From contig NZ_JAROAU010000003.1 of assembly GCF_029433855.1 (NCBI RefSeq), forward strand, positions 563,151 through 627,150: a DNA stretch of 64,000 nucleotides, read 5' to 3'. Position numbers and translations under genes: made by a program. Position 1 is the stretch's first letter; each line of letters starts with the position of its first letter. This DNA comes from Candidatus Kosakonia sp. 282A-S69 (GTDB lineage: Bacteria > Pseudomonadota > Gammaproteobacteria > Enterobacterales > Enterobacteriaceae). The notes beneath the pieces are model-generated. The model had not been told where the DNA came from. It made no database searches and saw only the letters and a list, made by a program, of their open reading frames with translations. Positions 40,656 through 49,813 of this stretch are shown here, in pieces.

Positions 40656-41876
40656 TTAGGTTTTTTTGCCGCTCGCTGCGTTCAGGGCGTTAACCACGAT
40701 CGTCGGCGTTAACACCTGCGGCAGGATGGTCGGCGCACCGCCATCCGCCGGGTAGACGACATAGAGCGGCAGGCTGCCCTGGCCGAGCTCGTTGAGCGCG
40801 TCATCAATATCGGCGTTAAATTTTGTCGAGTCCGCCACCATATAGAGCGTGCCGCTCTTCGCCAGTGCCGTTTTGACCGCCTGGGTTGAGAGTGAGGTCT
40901 TCTCATTCACCTGGCAGGTGATGCACCAGGAGGCGGTGAAGTTGACGAAAATCGCTTTCCCGTGCCCGCGATTCTCCGCCACTTTTTGCGGCGACCAACT
41001 GGTCTCCTCCACCTGCGATGAGGCAAGCGCCGCGCCGCTCTTCACCACCGACGGGAGTGGCGCAAGGGCGGCTACTATCAGCAGTGCCGTCGCGGTGAAG
41101 AGCCCCTTATGGCCGCGCCCGGCGAAGCGGCGCTGCTGTGCCATGCCATAGAGCCAGGCGGCGAAGCTCACCACTACCGACGCGGCAATGATCGCTGCCA
41201 GCGCTGTGGTGCCTGCCTGCTGCGCCAGCACCCACACCAGCCAGCCAAACGCGCCGAACATGGGAAAAGCCAGCCCGCGTTTCAGGGTACTCATCCACGC
41301 GCCGGGGCGCGGCAGCCATTTGCCGAGGGCGGGGAAGAGCGAAATCAGGCTAAACGGTGCGGCAAAGCCGAGCGCAAGGGCGAAGAAGATCGCCAGCGCG
41401 ACGGCGGGCGGCTGCACCAGCGCGTAGCCAATGGCGCCAGCCATAAACGGCGCGGCGCAGGGCGTTGCCACAATAATGGAGAGCGCGCCGGTCAGTGCCG
41501 CACGGATAAACGCCCCGCGCTCAACACGGATCTCCCCGGCCCGCTGTACAGAAAGACCCACTTCAAACACGCCGAGCAGGTTGAGCGCCGCCGCCAGCAC
41601 AATCAGCGCCAGCGCGGCAATAACCAGCGGCGACTGGAGCTGAAAGCCCCAGCCAACGGCGCTGCCGCCAGCGCGCAGCGCGAGCAGGATCCCGGCGAGG
41701 ATCAGCATGGTTGCCACTGTACCGAGCAAAAAGCCCAGCCCTTCACGGCGGGTTTGCCTGAGATCCTGGGTATGGCGCAGCAGGCCCAGCGCTTTCAGCG
41801 AGATAATCGGAAATACACAGGGCATAAAGTTGAGAATAATGCCGCCTGCGAAGGCGGCGAGCATGGCGGTTAACAT
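40656..41876 (-). CDS. DsbD-like transmembrane thiol reductase
   Basis: 406 aa. The membrane domain (about 1-270, eight hydrophobic segments) has the Cys pair positions FMPCVFPI and ATPCAAPF typical of DsbD/ScsB electron conduits. A C-terminal thioredoxin-like domain has WCITCQ (CxxC). The N-terminal alpha domain of DsbD is absent, giving a compact form. It would carry electrons from cytosolic thioredoxin to the periplasm, most simply to the peroxiredoxin encoded just upstream (inference). Confidence 0.9.
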   Translation of the reverse strand: MLTAMLAAFAGGIILNFMPCVFPIISLKALGLLRHTQDLRQTRREGLGFLLGTVATMLILAGILLALRAGGSAVGWGFQLQSPLVIAALALIVLAAALNLLGVFEVGLSVQRAGEIRVERGAFIRAALTGALSIIVATPCAAPFMAGAIGYALVQPPAVALAIFFALALGFAAPFSLISLFPALGKWLPRPGAWMSTLKRGLAFPMFGAFGWLVWVLAQQAGTTALAAIIAASVVVSFAAWLYGMAQQRRFAGRGHKGLFTATALLIVAALAPLPSVVKSGAALASSQVEETSWSPQKVAENRGHGKAIFVNFTASWCITCQVNEKTSLSTQAVKTALAKSGTLYMVADSTKFNADIDDALNELGQGSLPLYVVYPADGGAPTILPQVLTPTIVVNALNAASGKKT

Positions 41877-41904
41877 AGCGCTTCTCTGCCGGAAAAAGGG
41901 TTAG

Positions 41905-42456
41905 TTACGAATGGGATTTCGCATACTGCTTCACCGCGTCCATCGTTTTCTGGATATGCGTTTCCGGGTTTCTGTCAGTGTAGCTCAGCAGGATCTTGCC
42001 GTCCGGCGCGATAACGTAAGAGGTGCGATCGGAGAGGGTTTTGCCCTTCATCTCCATCAGCGTGTCGTATTGCGCCGCCACTTTCGCGCCCGGATCGGCG
42101 GCAACGGTAAATTTATCGCGACACTCCTCTTTGGAGAAGGCATCCACCTGATCGGTATTACCGGCGGTAACGCCAATCACCGTCGCGCCGAGCTTTTTAA
42201 AATCATCGGTCGCTTCGGCAAAGGCGTGGGCTTCAATAGTGCACCCTTTACTGAATGCCGCCGGGAAGAAGTAGAGCACCACCGGCCCTTTTTGCAGCGC
42301 TTGCTTAAGGGAGAGGGTGAGCGGTTTTCCCGCCAGCGCCCCCTGTAACTGGAAATCGGGTGCCTGCGAACCGGTGGGCAGCGCCGCCTGGGCGCTGGCA
42401 ACATTCAGCAGGGCTGCGGCAGAGAGGCTCAGAAAAAGTTTTTTTATCGGGGTCAT
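41905..42456 (-). CDS. secreted BCP/PrxQ-like peroxiredoxin
   Basis: 183 aa from ATG at 42456 with GGAG seven bases upstream. Signal peptide about 1-24 (cut after AQA). Peroxidatic Cys72 lies in PxxxSxxC (PAAFSKGC) and a possible resolving Cys112 in KEECRDKF. The protein is expected in the periplasm, reducing peroxides. First gene of the operon with the DsbD-like reductase, ECF sigma and NrsF-type factor. Confidence 0.92.
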   Translation of the reverse strand: MTPIKKLFLSLSAAALLNVASAQAALPTGSQAPDFQLQGALAGKPLTLSLKQALQKGPVVLYFFPAAFSKGCTIEAHAFAEATDDFKKLGATVIGVTAGNTDQVDAFSKEECRDKFTVAADPGAKVAAQYDTLMEMKGKTLSDRTSYVIAPDGKILLSYTDRNPETHIQKTMDAVKQYAKSHS

Positions 42457-42497
42457 TGTGCGCTCCAGGTCAACGTTAAGTGTGCGTTCATCTACAG

Positions 42498-42523
42498 TTC
42501 GCTGGCGCAGAGGAAAAGGTTTC
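42498..42523 (-). promoter_or_regulatory. candidate ECF promoter of the peroxiredoxin operon
   Basis: Minus strand GAAACC (42518-42523), a 16-base spacer and CGAA (42498-42501), 42 bases before the peroxiredoxin start. The layout is close to the GTAACC-N16-CGAA promoters reported for the Caulobacter NrsF-controlled sigma factor, as I remember them. It fits autoregulation by the operon's own sigma factor. Confidence 0.6.
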
Positions 42524-42672
42524 GCTGGCGGTGAAAAAAAAGTGAAAAATCTCATACAGCGCCGCAGCGGACGGACGAAATCATAAGATTTATCTAATAT
42601 GCTATATTCATTACAGCGCTCGCCATCGTATCGAATCCCCTGTCGTTATCTGTTTATCATGGTAAATAAACA

Positions 42673-44331
42673 ATGGTTTATTACTCCGCTATTGAGAAGG
42701 GCAGCCTGCTGCGCCGTTATAACCGGCTACTGGCGAAATACAGTACGCACCGACATGAGTTATCGCTGGCGCAAATCGCCGACACGTTAGCGTGCACGGC
42801 GCGCTATGCGCGCTCCTTGTTGCAGGAGATGCAGGAGGAGGGATGGCTTATCTGGCGCTCCAGACCAGGTCGCGGGGCGCTCGGCGTGTTGCAGTGCCAG
42901 ATGAGCGTAGCGGCGCTTGAGAATATGCTCGGCAATAACACGCCTGCGGCAGAGGCGAAAAGCGTGCCGGCAAAGCTGGGAACCTCCTATTCAAACGATG
43001 GCTTTCACTATCACATCTCTTTTTATCGCCCGCTACAGGCACCTGTGCCCTCTATTCATACCGATCGCGCCGGACGACATATTTTGCAAATGGTACATGC
43101 GGGGCTGACGCGCCATCTGCCGGAGCAGGCCGAGCCGGTTCCGGGGCTGGCGCACACGATCCGCGTCAGTGAAGATGGGTTGAGCTGGCACTTTATGCTG
43201 CGCCGGGGGCTGGTGTGGCACAACGGTGAGCCGGTAGCGCCTGCGCAGCTGCAGACCACGCTACAGCGTTATGCGGGCGGGCCTGGTTTGCCCCATGTGA
43301 CGGATGTCATCGTGCAGGATTATGTGTTGATCATCCACCTTAACCAGCCGGACGCGATGCTGCTCTATCGTCTGGCAAGCCCGGTCTACGCACTGTCGCA
43401 CCCGGAAAATGGCGTGGTGGGCCTCGGGCCTTTTCAGCTTGGCAGCCATTCCGATGCGCAGATGATCCTCACCCGCGCGCCCGGCTGGTACGGTGAAATG
43501 CCGCAGGCGAGCGAGATCGTCTACAGCACGCCGCTGGTCGCAACACCCTCACCGGCGCTGGTGCGCCTCGATACGCCGCGCTCACAATTGACGCCGGAAC
43601 CGATGATCACCCGTGAAAGTAGCGATGCGTTTTACTATGTCACTTTCAATCAACGGCGCGGCCGATTGAGCCTGACTCAACAGGCGGTGATCCGCCAGAT
43701 TGCGCGCTCCTTGAGCCGCGCGCTGATGGAGCGCGAAGAGACGCTGGCACAGCTGCCTGACTGGCTACAGCCGCCAAATGAGGTACCCGCTCAGGCGCTG
43801 CTGCCCGCCACGCTCAAGATCACCTACTTTCGATCCACCGAGATGAAAAAGCTGGTGGATGAGTTAGTCAAAAGCCTGCGCTACCGCGGCTGTACGGTAC
43901 AGACCAATCCCATCAGCGTTTCGCACTGGTTGCTGCCCAATCAGCAGTGGGAGGAGGAGGATCTCTGCCTCGGCTTTCTGCGCTTTGATCCGCATGAAAC
44001 CTTCAGTCTGGAGGAGCGCTATCGTCACAGTGAGATGTGGACCTGGTTCTGGGGGCATGCGGAGTGGCTACGTGGTGTCCAGCTGCTTGATCGCATTAAT
44101 GCCGGCCCGGCGGCACGTCATAGCGCGCGTATCCGGCGGATGATGCGGTTTCTTAAAAAGCATCATCTGGTGGTGCCGCTGTGCGCCCAGCGTTACCGCC
44201 TGACGACACCTGCCTGCATCAAAAATATCGCCTGCTATGCGCAAGAGTGGCCGGATTACAGCCGTATCTGGACTGACGAACGGGAGGAGGAGGGGGGAAC
44301 AACACTTAATAACGCGATTAAGGGAGAGTGA
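42673..44331 (+). CDS. SgrR-like transcriptional regulator
   Basis: 552 aa. An N-terminal winged-helix domain (about 1-115; LSLAQIADTLACTARYARSL, and GWLIWRSRPGRG) precedes a periplasmic-binding-protein type domain of the SBP_bac_5 class (about 165-520; LSWHFMLRRGLVWHNGEPV). This is the SgrR/YbaE architecture, in which the solute-binding part senses a small ligand in the cytosol. The neighbourhood lacks sgrS and setA, the E. coli SgrR partners, so it is a paralogue with another target. It stands between the redox operon and the motility locus. Confidence 0.9.
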   Translation: MVYYSAIEKGSLLRRYNRLLAKYSTHRHELSLAQIADTLACTARYARSLLQEMQEEGWLIWRSRPGRGALGVLQCQMSVAALENMLGNNTPAAEAKSVPAKLGTSYSNDGFHYHISFYRPLQAPVPSIHTDRAGRHILQMVHAGLTRHLPEQAEPVPGLAHTIRVSEDGLSWHFMLRRGLVWHNGEPVAPAQLQTTLQRYAGGPGLPHVTDVIVQDYVLIIHLNQPDAMLLYRLASPVYALSHPENGVVGLGPFQLGSHSDAQMILTRAPGWYGEMPQASEIVYSTPLVATPSPALVRLDTPRSQLTPEPMITRESSDAFYYVTFNQRRGRLSLTQQAVIRQIARSLSRALMEREETLAQLPDWLQPPNEVPAQALLPATLKITYFRSTEMKKLVDELVKSLRYRGCTVQTNPISVSHWLLPNQQWEEEDLCLGFLRFDPHETFSLEERYRHSEMWTWFWGHAEWLRGVQLLDRINAGPAARHSARIRRMMRFLKKHHLVVPLCAQRYRLTTPACIKNIACYAQEWPDYSRIWTDEREEEGGTTLNNAIKGE

Positions 44332-45188
44332 CAGGCGGAATAGATCAGGTAGCCGCGTTAATAAAAGAGAAATAAGCGGAGCGGTAAAACAGTAACTATT
44401 ATTCAGCGAAGCGGTAATCCTTACGTATATTTACATTGTGAGCTTGCCGGTCAGCCCTTTATTCCAGGTAAATTCTTATCGCCAATGAACGCATGGCGCG
44501 ATTTTTTTACCTTCTCTTTTTAGGCTTATGAAAAATAAGTAAAAAAAAGCCACCCGAAGGTGGCTATCGAAAAGAGTGGTTATACATCACATATGACGAC
44601 TCATTACTGGAATATGTTGGCAGTAATTGAGTTAAGTCACCGACCTTCCCGGTATAAGGCAACTGGAAAAAACGAGCCTTTTCGAGAGGGGATTTTCACA
44701 GAGCCATCATTTCGTATTACCGGTAAAACGTCCTGATGCAGTGCGTGAATCTATTTTCGCTATTTCCACGGGTGTCGTAAATACGCTTTTTTTTGTTTTG
44801 CTTGCGCAGATGTTCATCGAATAATTTCATTAAAATTTGTGTGGCATTTATTCGGCTGTAACTGCGTAGTAGTACAGTTTTTTTAACCGGAAAAAAGGGA
44901 TCAAAATCAGCGCTTTTGTTTTTTCCTGCGCAAAGAGGCAATTCTCAGGCCTGTTTTTATGAAATATTTTGAAACATTTTAATTTGTAAAACAGCGCGAA
45001 GCGTTGGCTGGCGCGGGATGGCGTAAAAAAGAAGTTGTAATTTTTGCGGTTGGCCTGGGGAGGAAAAGTGCGCAGTGGAAAATGCTGGTTAAAGCCTGGC
45101 GGGAACAGCGCGAAGCGTATTTCGCCTGTTCCCGGCACCGGCAGACAGGCGAGCGCCTGCTTTCAATTGCGGGGAAGAGGAAGGGAGG
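44332..45188. other. 857-bp AT-rich region between regulator and flgN
   Basis: No gene can be supported. Two minus-strand ORFs of 74 and 96 codons overlap each other and lack good ribosome sites or recognisable content. Two structures stand out. One is a strong minus-strand terminator at 44541-44565. The other is a long imperfect hairpin at 45101-45133, GGGAACAG/CTGTTCCC with an inner GCGAA/TTCGC. The region probably holds the 3' end of the flgAMN transcript and perhaps a small RNA. Confidence 0.6.
44541..44565 (-). terminator. intrinsic terminator, minus strand
   Basis: On the minus strand AGCCACC-TTCG-GGTGGCT is followed by an uninterrupted run of eight T. The UUCG-type loop and the T run make it a strong terminator. 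The nearest upstream gene on that strand, flgN, ends more than 600 bases away. Confidence 0.85.
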
Positions 45189-45632
45189 TTACACGGAGAT
45201 GCGATAGACATTGCCGGAACCATCATTGCTGTGATTGCCGCTCTGCCCATAGAGTTGCGTCGTCGACGTCGCCCGGCTGACGATCTGCTTAACGTCATTA
45301 ACCTTCTTCATATGCATCTCCAGCAGCTGATAATTCTTCTGGTTCAGCTCGCTCGATTTTTTCACTACTGAAGTAATGCCGCTCCACAGCGCTGCCAGCT
45401 GCGGTTTATGAGCATAAGGAGAAGCGATCTTCTGCTGGTTCTCCTCCTGCTTACGCTGCTCATCATAAAAGTTGATGGCGGCCAGCAGTCGGCTTTTATT
45501 ATCAGAGATAATTTGCAGCGAAACCGGATTGATCTGCGCCCGGCTTAGCTGACCATTCTCTTCAACCAGCGTGCTCTCCAGCTCCTCCAGCAGGCCGGTG
45601 AGTTTTTTCAATATTACGGATAAATTTTCCAT
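45189..45632 (-). CDS. flgN: flagellar export chaperone FlgN
   Basis: 147 aa, helical, with the FlgN pattern LLEELESTLVEENGQLSR near the N-terminus and ITSVVKKSSELNQKNYQLL later. It keeps FlgK and FlgL soluble before export through the flagellar type III apparatus. It lies 18 bases after flgM in flgAMN. The C-terminal 30 residues (Ser/Gly/Asn-rich) are probably flexible. Confidence 0.95.
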   Translation of the reverse strand: MENLSVILKKLTGLLEELESTLVEENGQLSRAQINPVSLQIISDNKSRLLAAINFYDEQRKQEENQQKIASPYAHKPQLAALWSGITSVVKKSSELNQKNYQLLEMHMKKVNDVKQIVSRATSTTQLYGQSGNHSNDGSGNVYRISV

Positions 45633-45650
45633 CTCTACTATTCGTCAGGA

Positions 45651-45947
45651 TTATGAGAACTGAAAGATGTCGCGGACCAGTGCGCTGGCAATCTTGTCGC
45701 TATCCAGCGTCAGCTCGCCTGCTTCCATCTTCGCCTTAACTTCAGCAACGCGTGCGGTGTCGATATCACGGCTACTGTCAGTTTTGAATTGTTGCATCAA
45801 TTGGCTCAGCTTGACCTGAGTACCGTTTGCCCGATCGTCAGATGTCGCCGCTGTGCCCATATCGTCAAACTTGGCACGCGGCTCGCCCTGCTGTTGTGCG
45901 GTGGTCGCCTGGATTGCGCGTGCTTGACTAGTGCGTTCAATATTCAT
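45651..45947 (-). CDS. flgM: anti-sigma28 factor FlgM
   Basis: 98 aa. A disordered N-terminus and a C-terminal half with the sigma28-binding helices (VAEVKAKMEAGELTLDSDKI). FlgM binds FliA until hook completion lets it be secreted, which links late gene expression to assembly. The partner fliA lies in the same locus at 58837. A sigma28-type promoter in the flgA end gives the usual feedback. Confidence 0.96.
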   Translation of the reverse strand: MNIERTSQARAIQATTAQQQGEPRAKFDDMGTAATSDDRANGTQVKLSQLMQQFKTDSSRDIDTARVAEVKAKMEAGELTLDSDKIASALVRDIFQFS

Positions 45948-45989
45948 AAGTGTCCTGGTGATATCTTTGATGTGTGGCCTGTAATAAAG

Positions 45990-46017
45990 ATATCGGCCCA
46001 GGCAAAATAAAACTGAA
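45990..46017 (-). promoter_or_regulatory. sigma28-type promoter of flgMN
   Basis: Minus strand TTCAGTTT (46010-46017) and GCCGATAT (45990-45997), with a 12-base spacer, match the FliA consensus at 6/8 and 7/8. The -35 overlaps the flgA boundary. A class III flgMN promoter at this place is known in Salmonella. Confidence 0.75.
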
Positions 46018-46018
46018 A

Positions 46019-46732
46019 TCAGTTATCGATTTTGATGCTTACCGTCCCTTCCGCCACCGCGGTTGCCGCCACCACGCGACCACTGCGCGTCTGCAGCCGT
46101 ACACCTTCGTTCAGCGCCGCATTGTTCAGCGCCTTGCCTTTGGCATGAATCAAAAAACCATCGCCAGGGGCAACAATCTCCACCTCCTGATTGGCTACCA
46201 CCAGCCAGCGCTGGCGCAGCTGATTTTCCGTCAGCGGCTGGCCGGGGCGCAGGGTGCGTGTCGGCGTGCGGCCAACAATCTTATTGGCATCTAACAGCAG
46301 CCCGGCGGGCAGCTTATCCAGCTCGCCGCTGAGCGGCTGAATATCACTCGGGCCAATGGTTTGCCCCGGTTTAAGCAGGCGGGCCGCAATCCAGTAGCGT
46401 CCGCTGGCGCTCACCTTTATCTGAATAAAGTGCTGTTTTCTGCCGCATTTAGCGATCACGCTGCGGTTGCCCGTTAAACGCACCGGATGACCGGAAAGAC
46501 GTAAATCGGGTCTTTCACAGAGAGCGGCACGTTTTGTCTTCGGGGTAAGAATGTGAATGCGCACACGCGGCGCATTCTCCTCTGCTCCGTGATGATCGGC
46601 GGCCAGCAGTTTAGCTATTCGCGACTCAAGCACGGCGTCGGGATCACTGGGGGCACTGGCAGCCTGCGCGGCAAAAGAGAGTGCGCAGCCGAGCAGCAGC
46701 AGGCAAAGCGGCCTTAAAAGCGTGTGCAGCAT
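46019..46732 (-). CDS. flgA: P-ring assembly chaperone FlgA
   Basis: 237 aa. Signal peptide about 1-24. The C-terminal half is the SAF-type FlgA domain with AARLLKPGQTIGPSDIQPLSG, and VGRTPTRTLRPGQPLTENQL after it, cited in part. FlgA helps FlgI polymerise into the periplasmic P ring. It diverges from flgB. Confidence 0.95.
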   Translation of the reverse strand: MLHTLLRPLCLLLLGCALSFAAQAASAPSDPDAVLESRIAKLLAADHHGAEENAPRVRIHILTPKTKRAALCERPDLRLSGHPVRLTGNRSVIAKCGRKQHFIQIKVSASGRYWIAARLLKPGQTIGPSDIQPLSGELDKLPAGLLLDANKIVGRTPTRTLRPGQPLTENQLRQRWLVVANQEVEIVAPGDGFLIHAKGKALNNAALNEGVRLQTRSGRVVAATAVAEGTVSIKIDN

Positions 46733-47011
46733 CAGAACAACCTTATAAATAAATAGGGGAAAGCAGATATCACAATTTCTTTAATTGTAATTCAGGGCGG
46801 CAATTTGTTTATCGCGTAAATGCGTGCACTTCTGTTTGTATATTGCAGGTTCGCTGTTTCAGAGTATGTATAAAAACCCGATTTAGATATCGATGCGCGT
46901 AATGAAGTATTTAAATGCGCTTATTTCTGTCGGATGTTTAAGGTATAGATTTATTAGGTTGTCTCTTAGACTATGCTCCGTAATCAATTAGCGAAGCAGG
47001 CGAGTCATTTC
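46733..47011. promoter_or_regulatory. flgA-flgB divergent control region
   Basis: 279 AT-rich bases between divergent class II operons. By analogy with E. coli this region should bind FlhD4C2 and drive both flgAMN and flgBCDEFGHIJ. The stretch around 46905-46930 (ATTTAAATGCGCTTATTT) looks like a pair of half-sites but I cannot establish it. No sigma28 motif was found. Confidence 0.5.
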
Positions 47012-47425
47012 ATGTTTGATAAACTTGATAATGAATTGCGTTTCCAGCAGCAGGCATTAAGCCTGATGTCGCGGCGGCAGGATATTTTAGCCTCCAATAT
47101 CGCGAATGCCGACACGCCGGGCTACCAGGCGCGAGACATTGATTTTTCGAAAGAGTTGAAAAATGCGATGGCGCAGGAGACGCGAAATAATCATCCATTA
47201 ACATTAGCTCTAACATCCGGGAAACATATTCCCGGCGTTGCGCCAAAAGCCAACGATCAACAATTACTTTACCGAATCCCGGATCAGCCAAGCGCGGACG
47301 GTAATACTGTCGATATGGATCGTGAGCGCGTTAATTTTGCAGATAACAACGTTAAGTATCAGTCGAGCTTAACCATCCTCGGCGCTCAAATTAAAGGTTT
47401 AATGAGCGTCATTAACCAGGGTTAA
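47012..47425 (+). CDS. flgB: flagellar proximal rod protein FlgB
   Basis: 137 aa from ATG at 47012 ([16 protein letters not shown], as in E. coli); an upstream in-frame ATG at 46973 would add 13 unusual residues. The rod signature [21 protein letters not shown] is present. It builds the proximal rod at the MS ring. First gene of the flgB-J run. Confidence 0.95.
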   Translation: MFDKLDNELRFQQQALSLMSRRQDILASNIANADTPGYQARDIDFSKELKNAMAQETRNNHPLTLALTSGKHIPGVAPKANDQQLLYRIPDQPSADGNTVDMDRERVNFADNNVKYQSSLTILGAQIKGLMSVINQG

Positions 47426-47433
47426 TAACTTTC

Positions 47434-47838
47434 ATGTCGCTGTTTAGTATTTTCGATATTTCCGGGTCGGCAATGACCGCCCAGTCAAAACGACTTAACG
47501 TCAGCGCCAGTAATATGGCAAATGCCGACAGTGTTGCCGGGCCGGATGGCAAACCCTATCGCGCCCGTCAGGTTATTTTCAATGTCGATAACGCCGCCGG
47601 CCAGGAGATTGGCGGCGTGAAAGTCAGCGGCGTGACGGAATCCACAGCCCCCGATCGTCTGGTGTATGAACCGGCTAATCCGCTGGCGGACGAGCAAGGC
47701 TATGTACATATGCCGAACGTCGATGTGGTGGGGGAAATGGTCAACACCATTTCGGCATCCCGCAGCTACCAGGCCAACGTCGAAGTGATGAACTCGGCGA
47801 AGAGCCTGATGCTGAAAACGCTGACGCTGGGTCAGTAA
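47434..47838 (+). CDS. flgC: flagellar proximal rod protein FlgC
   Basis: 134 aa, same length as E. coli FlgC. The flagellar rod motif [15 protein letters not shown] is near the N-terminus and the C-terminal coiled-coil [22 protein letters not shown] is intact. It lies eight bases after flgB. Confidence 0.97.
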   Translation: MSLFSIFDISGSAMTAQSKRLNVSASNMANADSVAGPDGKPYRARQVIFNVDNAAGQEIGGVKVSGVTESTAPDRLVYEPANPLADEQGYVHMPNVDVVGEMVNTISASRSYQANVEVMNSAKSLMLKTLTLGQ

Positions 47839-47848
47839 GGATAAAACG

Positions 47849-48562
47849 ATGGCAGTTTCACCGGTCATGACGCACAGCGCCGCGACAACAAAAAGTTCGT
47901 CATCCACGACGGCGACCAACGCCACCTCCGGCAATGTCGGCACAGGCTCCAGCGCCAACGAGCTGCTGGACAGCTTTATGACGCTGCTGGTTGCGCAGAT
48001 GCAAAACCAGGATCCGACCGACCCGATGGACAACAACCAGCTGACCGCTCAGCTGGCGCAGTTCAACACGGCGGCGGGCGTTGAGCAACTCAACACCACC
48101 ATGAACAGCATGGGCACGCTGGTGGCCAGTATGCAGCAGATGAACTCCGCTGACTGGGTAGGCCGCGACATCATGATTGCCGGCGATCCGAAGGTCTCTA
48201 CCGCGGAAGATGGCAACCAGAAAGTGGGGCTTTCGCTGGATAGCGACGCGGATGAAGTGACCGTCACGCTCACCGATGCGGCCGGTAACGCCTACAACGC
48301 GAAGTTGAAAAATGTGGAAGCGGGCGTGCATGAGTACACGCTGGATGACTTTGACGATTTCCAGCCGAGCGATCCGCGTAGCCAGCCCGACACCCACTTT
48401 ACGGTGTCGTTTACCGCTACCAATGCCGACGGCAGCGCGCCATCCGTTACTGCGCTGAAGCCGGCAAAAGTACAGAGCGTCTCCTTCACCAGCTCAGGCG
48501 CCGTGCTGCAATTGGGCGTGGATGGCACCGCGTCGCTCAGCGAAGTTTACCTTATTGAATAA
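47849..48562 (+). CDS. flgD: hook cap protein FlgD
   Basis: 237 aa. The N-terminal Ser/Thr-rich tail (1-30) is followed by the conserved ELLDSFMTLLVAQMQNQDPT and DNNQLTAQLAQFNTAAGVEQ export/cap region, then an FlgD Tudor-like and Ig domain. It caps the growing hook and is replaced by FlgK. Confidence 0.96.
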   Translation: MAVSPVMTHSAATTKSSSSTTATNATSGNVGTGSSANELLDSFMTLLVAQMQNQDPTDPMDNNQLTAQLAQFNTAAGVEQLNTTMNSMGTLVASMQQMNSADWVGRDIMIAGDPKVSTAEDGNQKVGLSLDSDADEVTVTLTDAAGNAYNAKLKNVEAGVHEYTLDDFDDFQPSDPRSQPDTHFTVSFTATNADGSAPSVTALKPAKVQSVSFTSSGAVLQLGVDGTASLSEVYLIE

Positions 48563-48607
48563 TTTTTCATTCAGAGTTGCGCGCTACGCGCACAGGACGT
48601 TTAACAA

Positions 48608-49807
48608 ATGAGTTTCTCTCAAGGTCTTAGTGGATTAAACGCCTCATCGCAGGCGTTAGATGTGGTTGGTAACAACATCGCCAACTCGCAGACGGTCGGT
48701 TTTAAATCCGGCTCCGTGGCGTTCGCCGATGTTTTCGCCGGCTCCCAGGTGGGGATGGGCGTACAGGTTGCCGGTGTAAACCAGAACTTCAGCGATGGCG
48801 TGCTCGGCGCAGGAAGCAGCCCGCTGGATATGGGTATCCAGGGCAACGGCTTCTTCCGCATGGTGACAGAAGCGGGGCGCGTATTTTACAGCCGTAATGG
48901 TCAGTTCCAGACGGATGAAAACGGCTATGTGGTCAATAACCAGGGCATGCGCCTGACCGGTTATATGGCGACCGGCACGCCGCCGGCCATTCAGCAGGGC
49001 GCGCCGGTAGGGCCGATTCAGATCCCAACCGGGCAGATGCCGGCGCGCGCGTCCGACGCGGGTTCCATCTCCGGTAACCTGGACTCCGGTAACGATGTGG
49101 TCTCTGTTACCCCGTTCGATCCGACGGATGGTGACTCCTACACCTACTCCACGCAGGTGAACGCTTACGACAGCCTCGGTAACGAGCACGCGATTAACGT
49201 CTACTACGTGAAAACCGCGGATAACCAGTGGACAGCGTACTCGGTGGACTCCACTTCACCGGGCACCACCAGCTCCGTCAACCTGACATTTGATACCTCC
49301 GGCAAGCTGACCACCAACCCGGCTGAACTCGCCGTCGTCGGTGCAGCGTACCAGGGCGGGGCCGCGCTCAACTTTAACCTCGATCTCTCTGGCCTGAGCC
49401 AGCAGGCATCAGAAAACACCATGGACAGCCCGAGCACCACCGGTTATCCGCCGGGATTAATGAATGGCTACACCGTCGGTGATAACGGCCAGATTATCGC
49501 CTCTTACAGCAACGGTGAAAGCCAGCTGCTGGGTCAGGTGGTGCTGAGCAACTTCACCAATCCGGGCGGCCTTCAGTCTGCCGGTAACAACTGCTGGACC
49601 GAGACGCCGGAATCCGGGCAGCCGGTAATTGGCATTGCTGACACCGGCAACCTCGGCTCGCTGCGCGGCAACATGCTGGAAGCTTCCAACGTGGATCTGA
49701 GTAAGGAGATGGTGAACATGATCGTTTACCAGCGTAACTACCAGTCCAACTCGCAGACCATCAAAACCCAGTCTGAGCTGCTGCAGACGCTGGTTAACCT
49801 GGGTTAA
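48608..49807 (+). CDS. flgE: flagellar hook protein FlgE
   Basis: 399 aa. N-terminal SGLNASSQALDVVGNNIANS and C-terminal EASNVDLSKEMVNMIVYQRN, the D0/D1 signature pair of axial proteins. The central D2 domain is of ordinary length for an enteric hook. It polymerises into the universal joint outside the outer membrane. The 45-bp gap from flgD is the largest of the run to this point. Confidence 0.97.
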   Translation: MSFSQGLSGLNASSQALDVVGNNIANSQTVGFKSGSVAFADVFAGSQVGMGVQVAGVNQNFSDGVLGAGSSPLDMGIQGNGFFRMVTEAGRVFYSRNGQFQTDENGYVVNNQGMRLTGYMATGTPPAIQQGAPVGPIQIPTGQMPARASDAGSISGNLDSGNDVVSVTPFDPTDGDSYTYSTQVNAYDSLGNEHAINVYYVKTADNQWTAYSVDSTSPGTTSSVNLTFDTSGKLTTNPAELAVVGAAYQGGAALNFNLDLSGLSQQASENTMDSPSTTGYPPGLMNGYTVGDNGQIIASYSNGESQLLGQVVLSNFTNPGGLQSAGNNCWTETPESGQPVIGIADTGNLGSLRGNMLEASNVDLSKEMVNMIVYQRNYQSNSQTIKTQSELLQTLVNLG

Positions 49808-49813
49808 TGGCTG

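Noticed and set aside
44717-45138. Two overlapping minus-strand ORFs of 74 and 96 codons
   Set aside because: They overlap in different frames, have no good ribosome site and no recognisable domain; the region is better read as non-coding.
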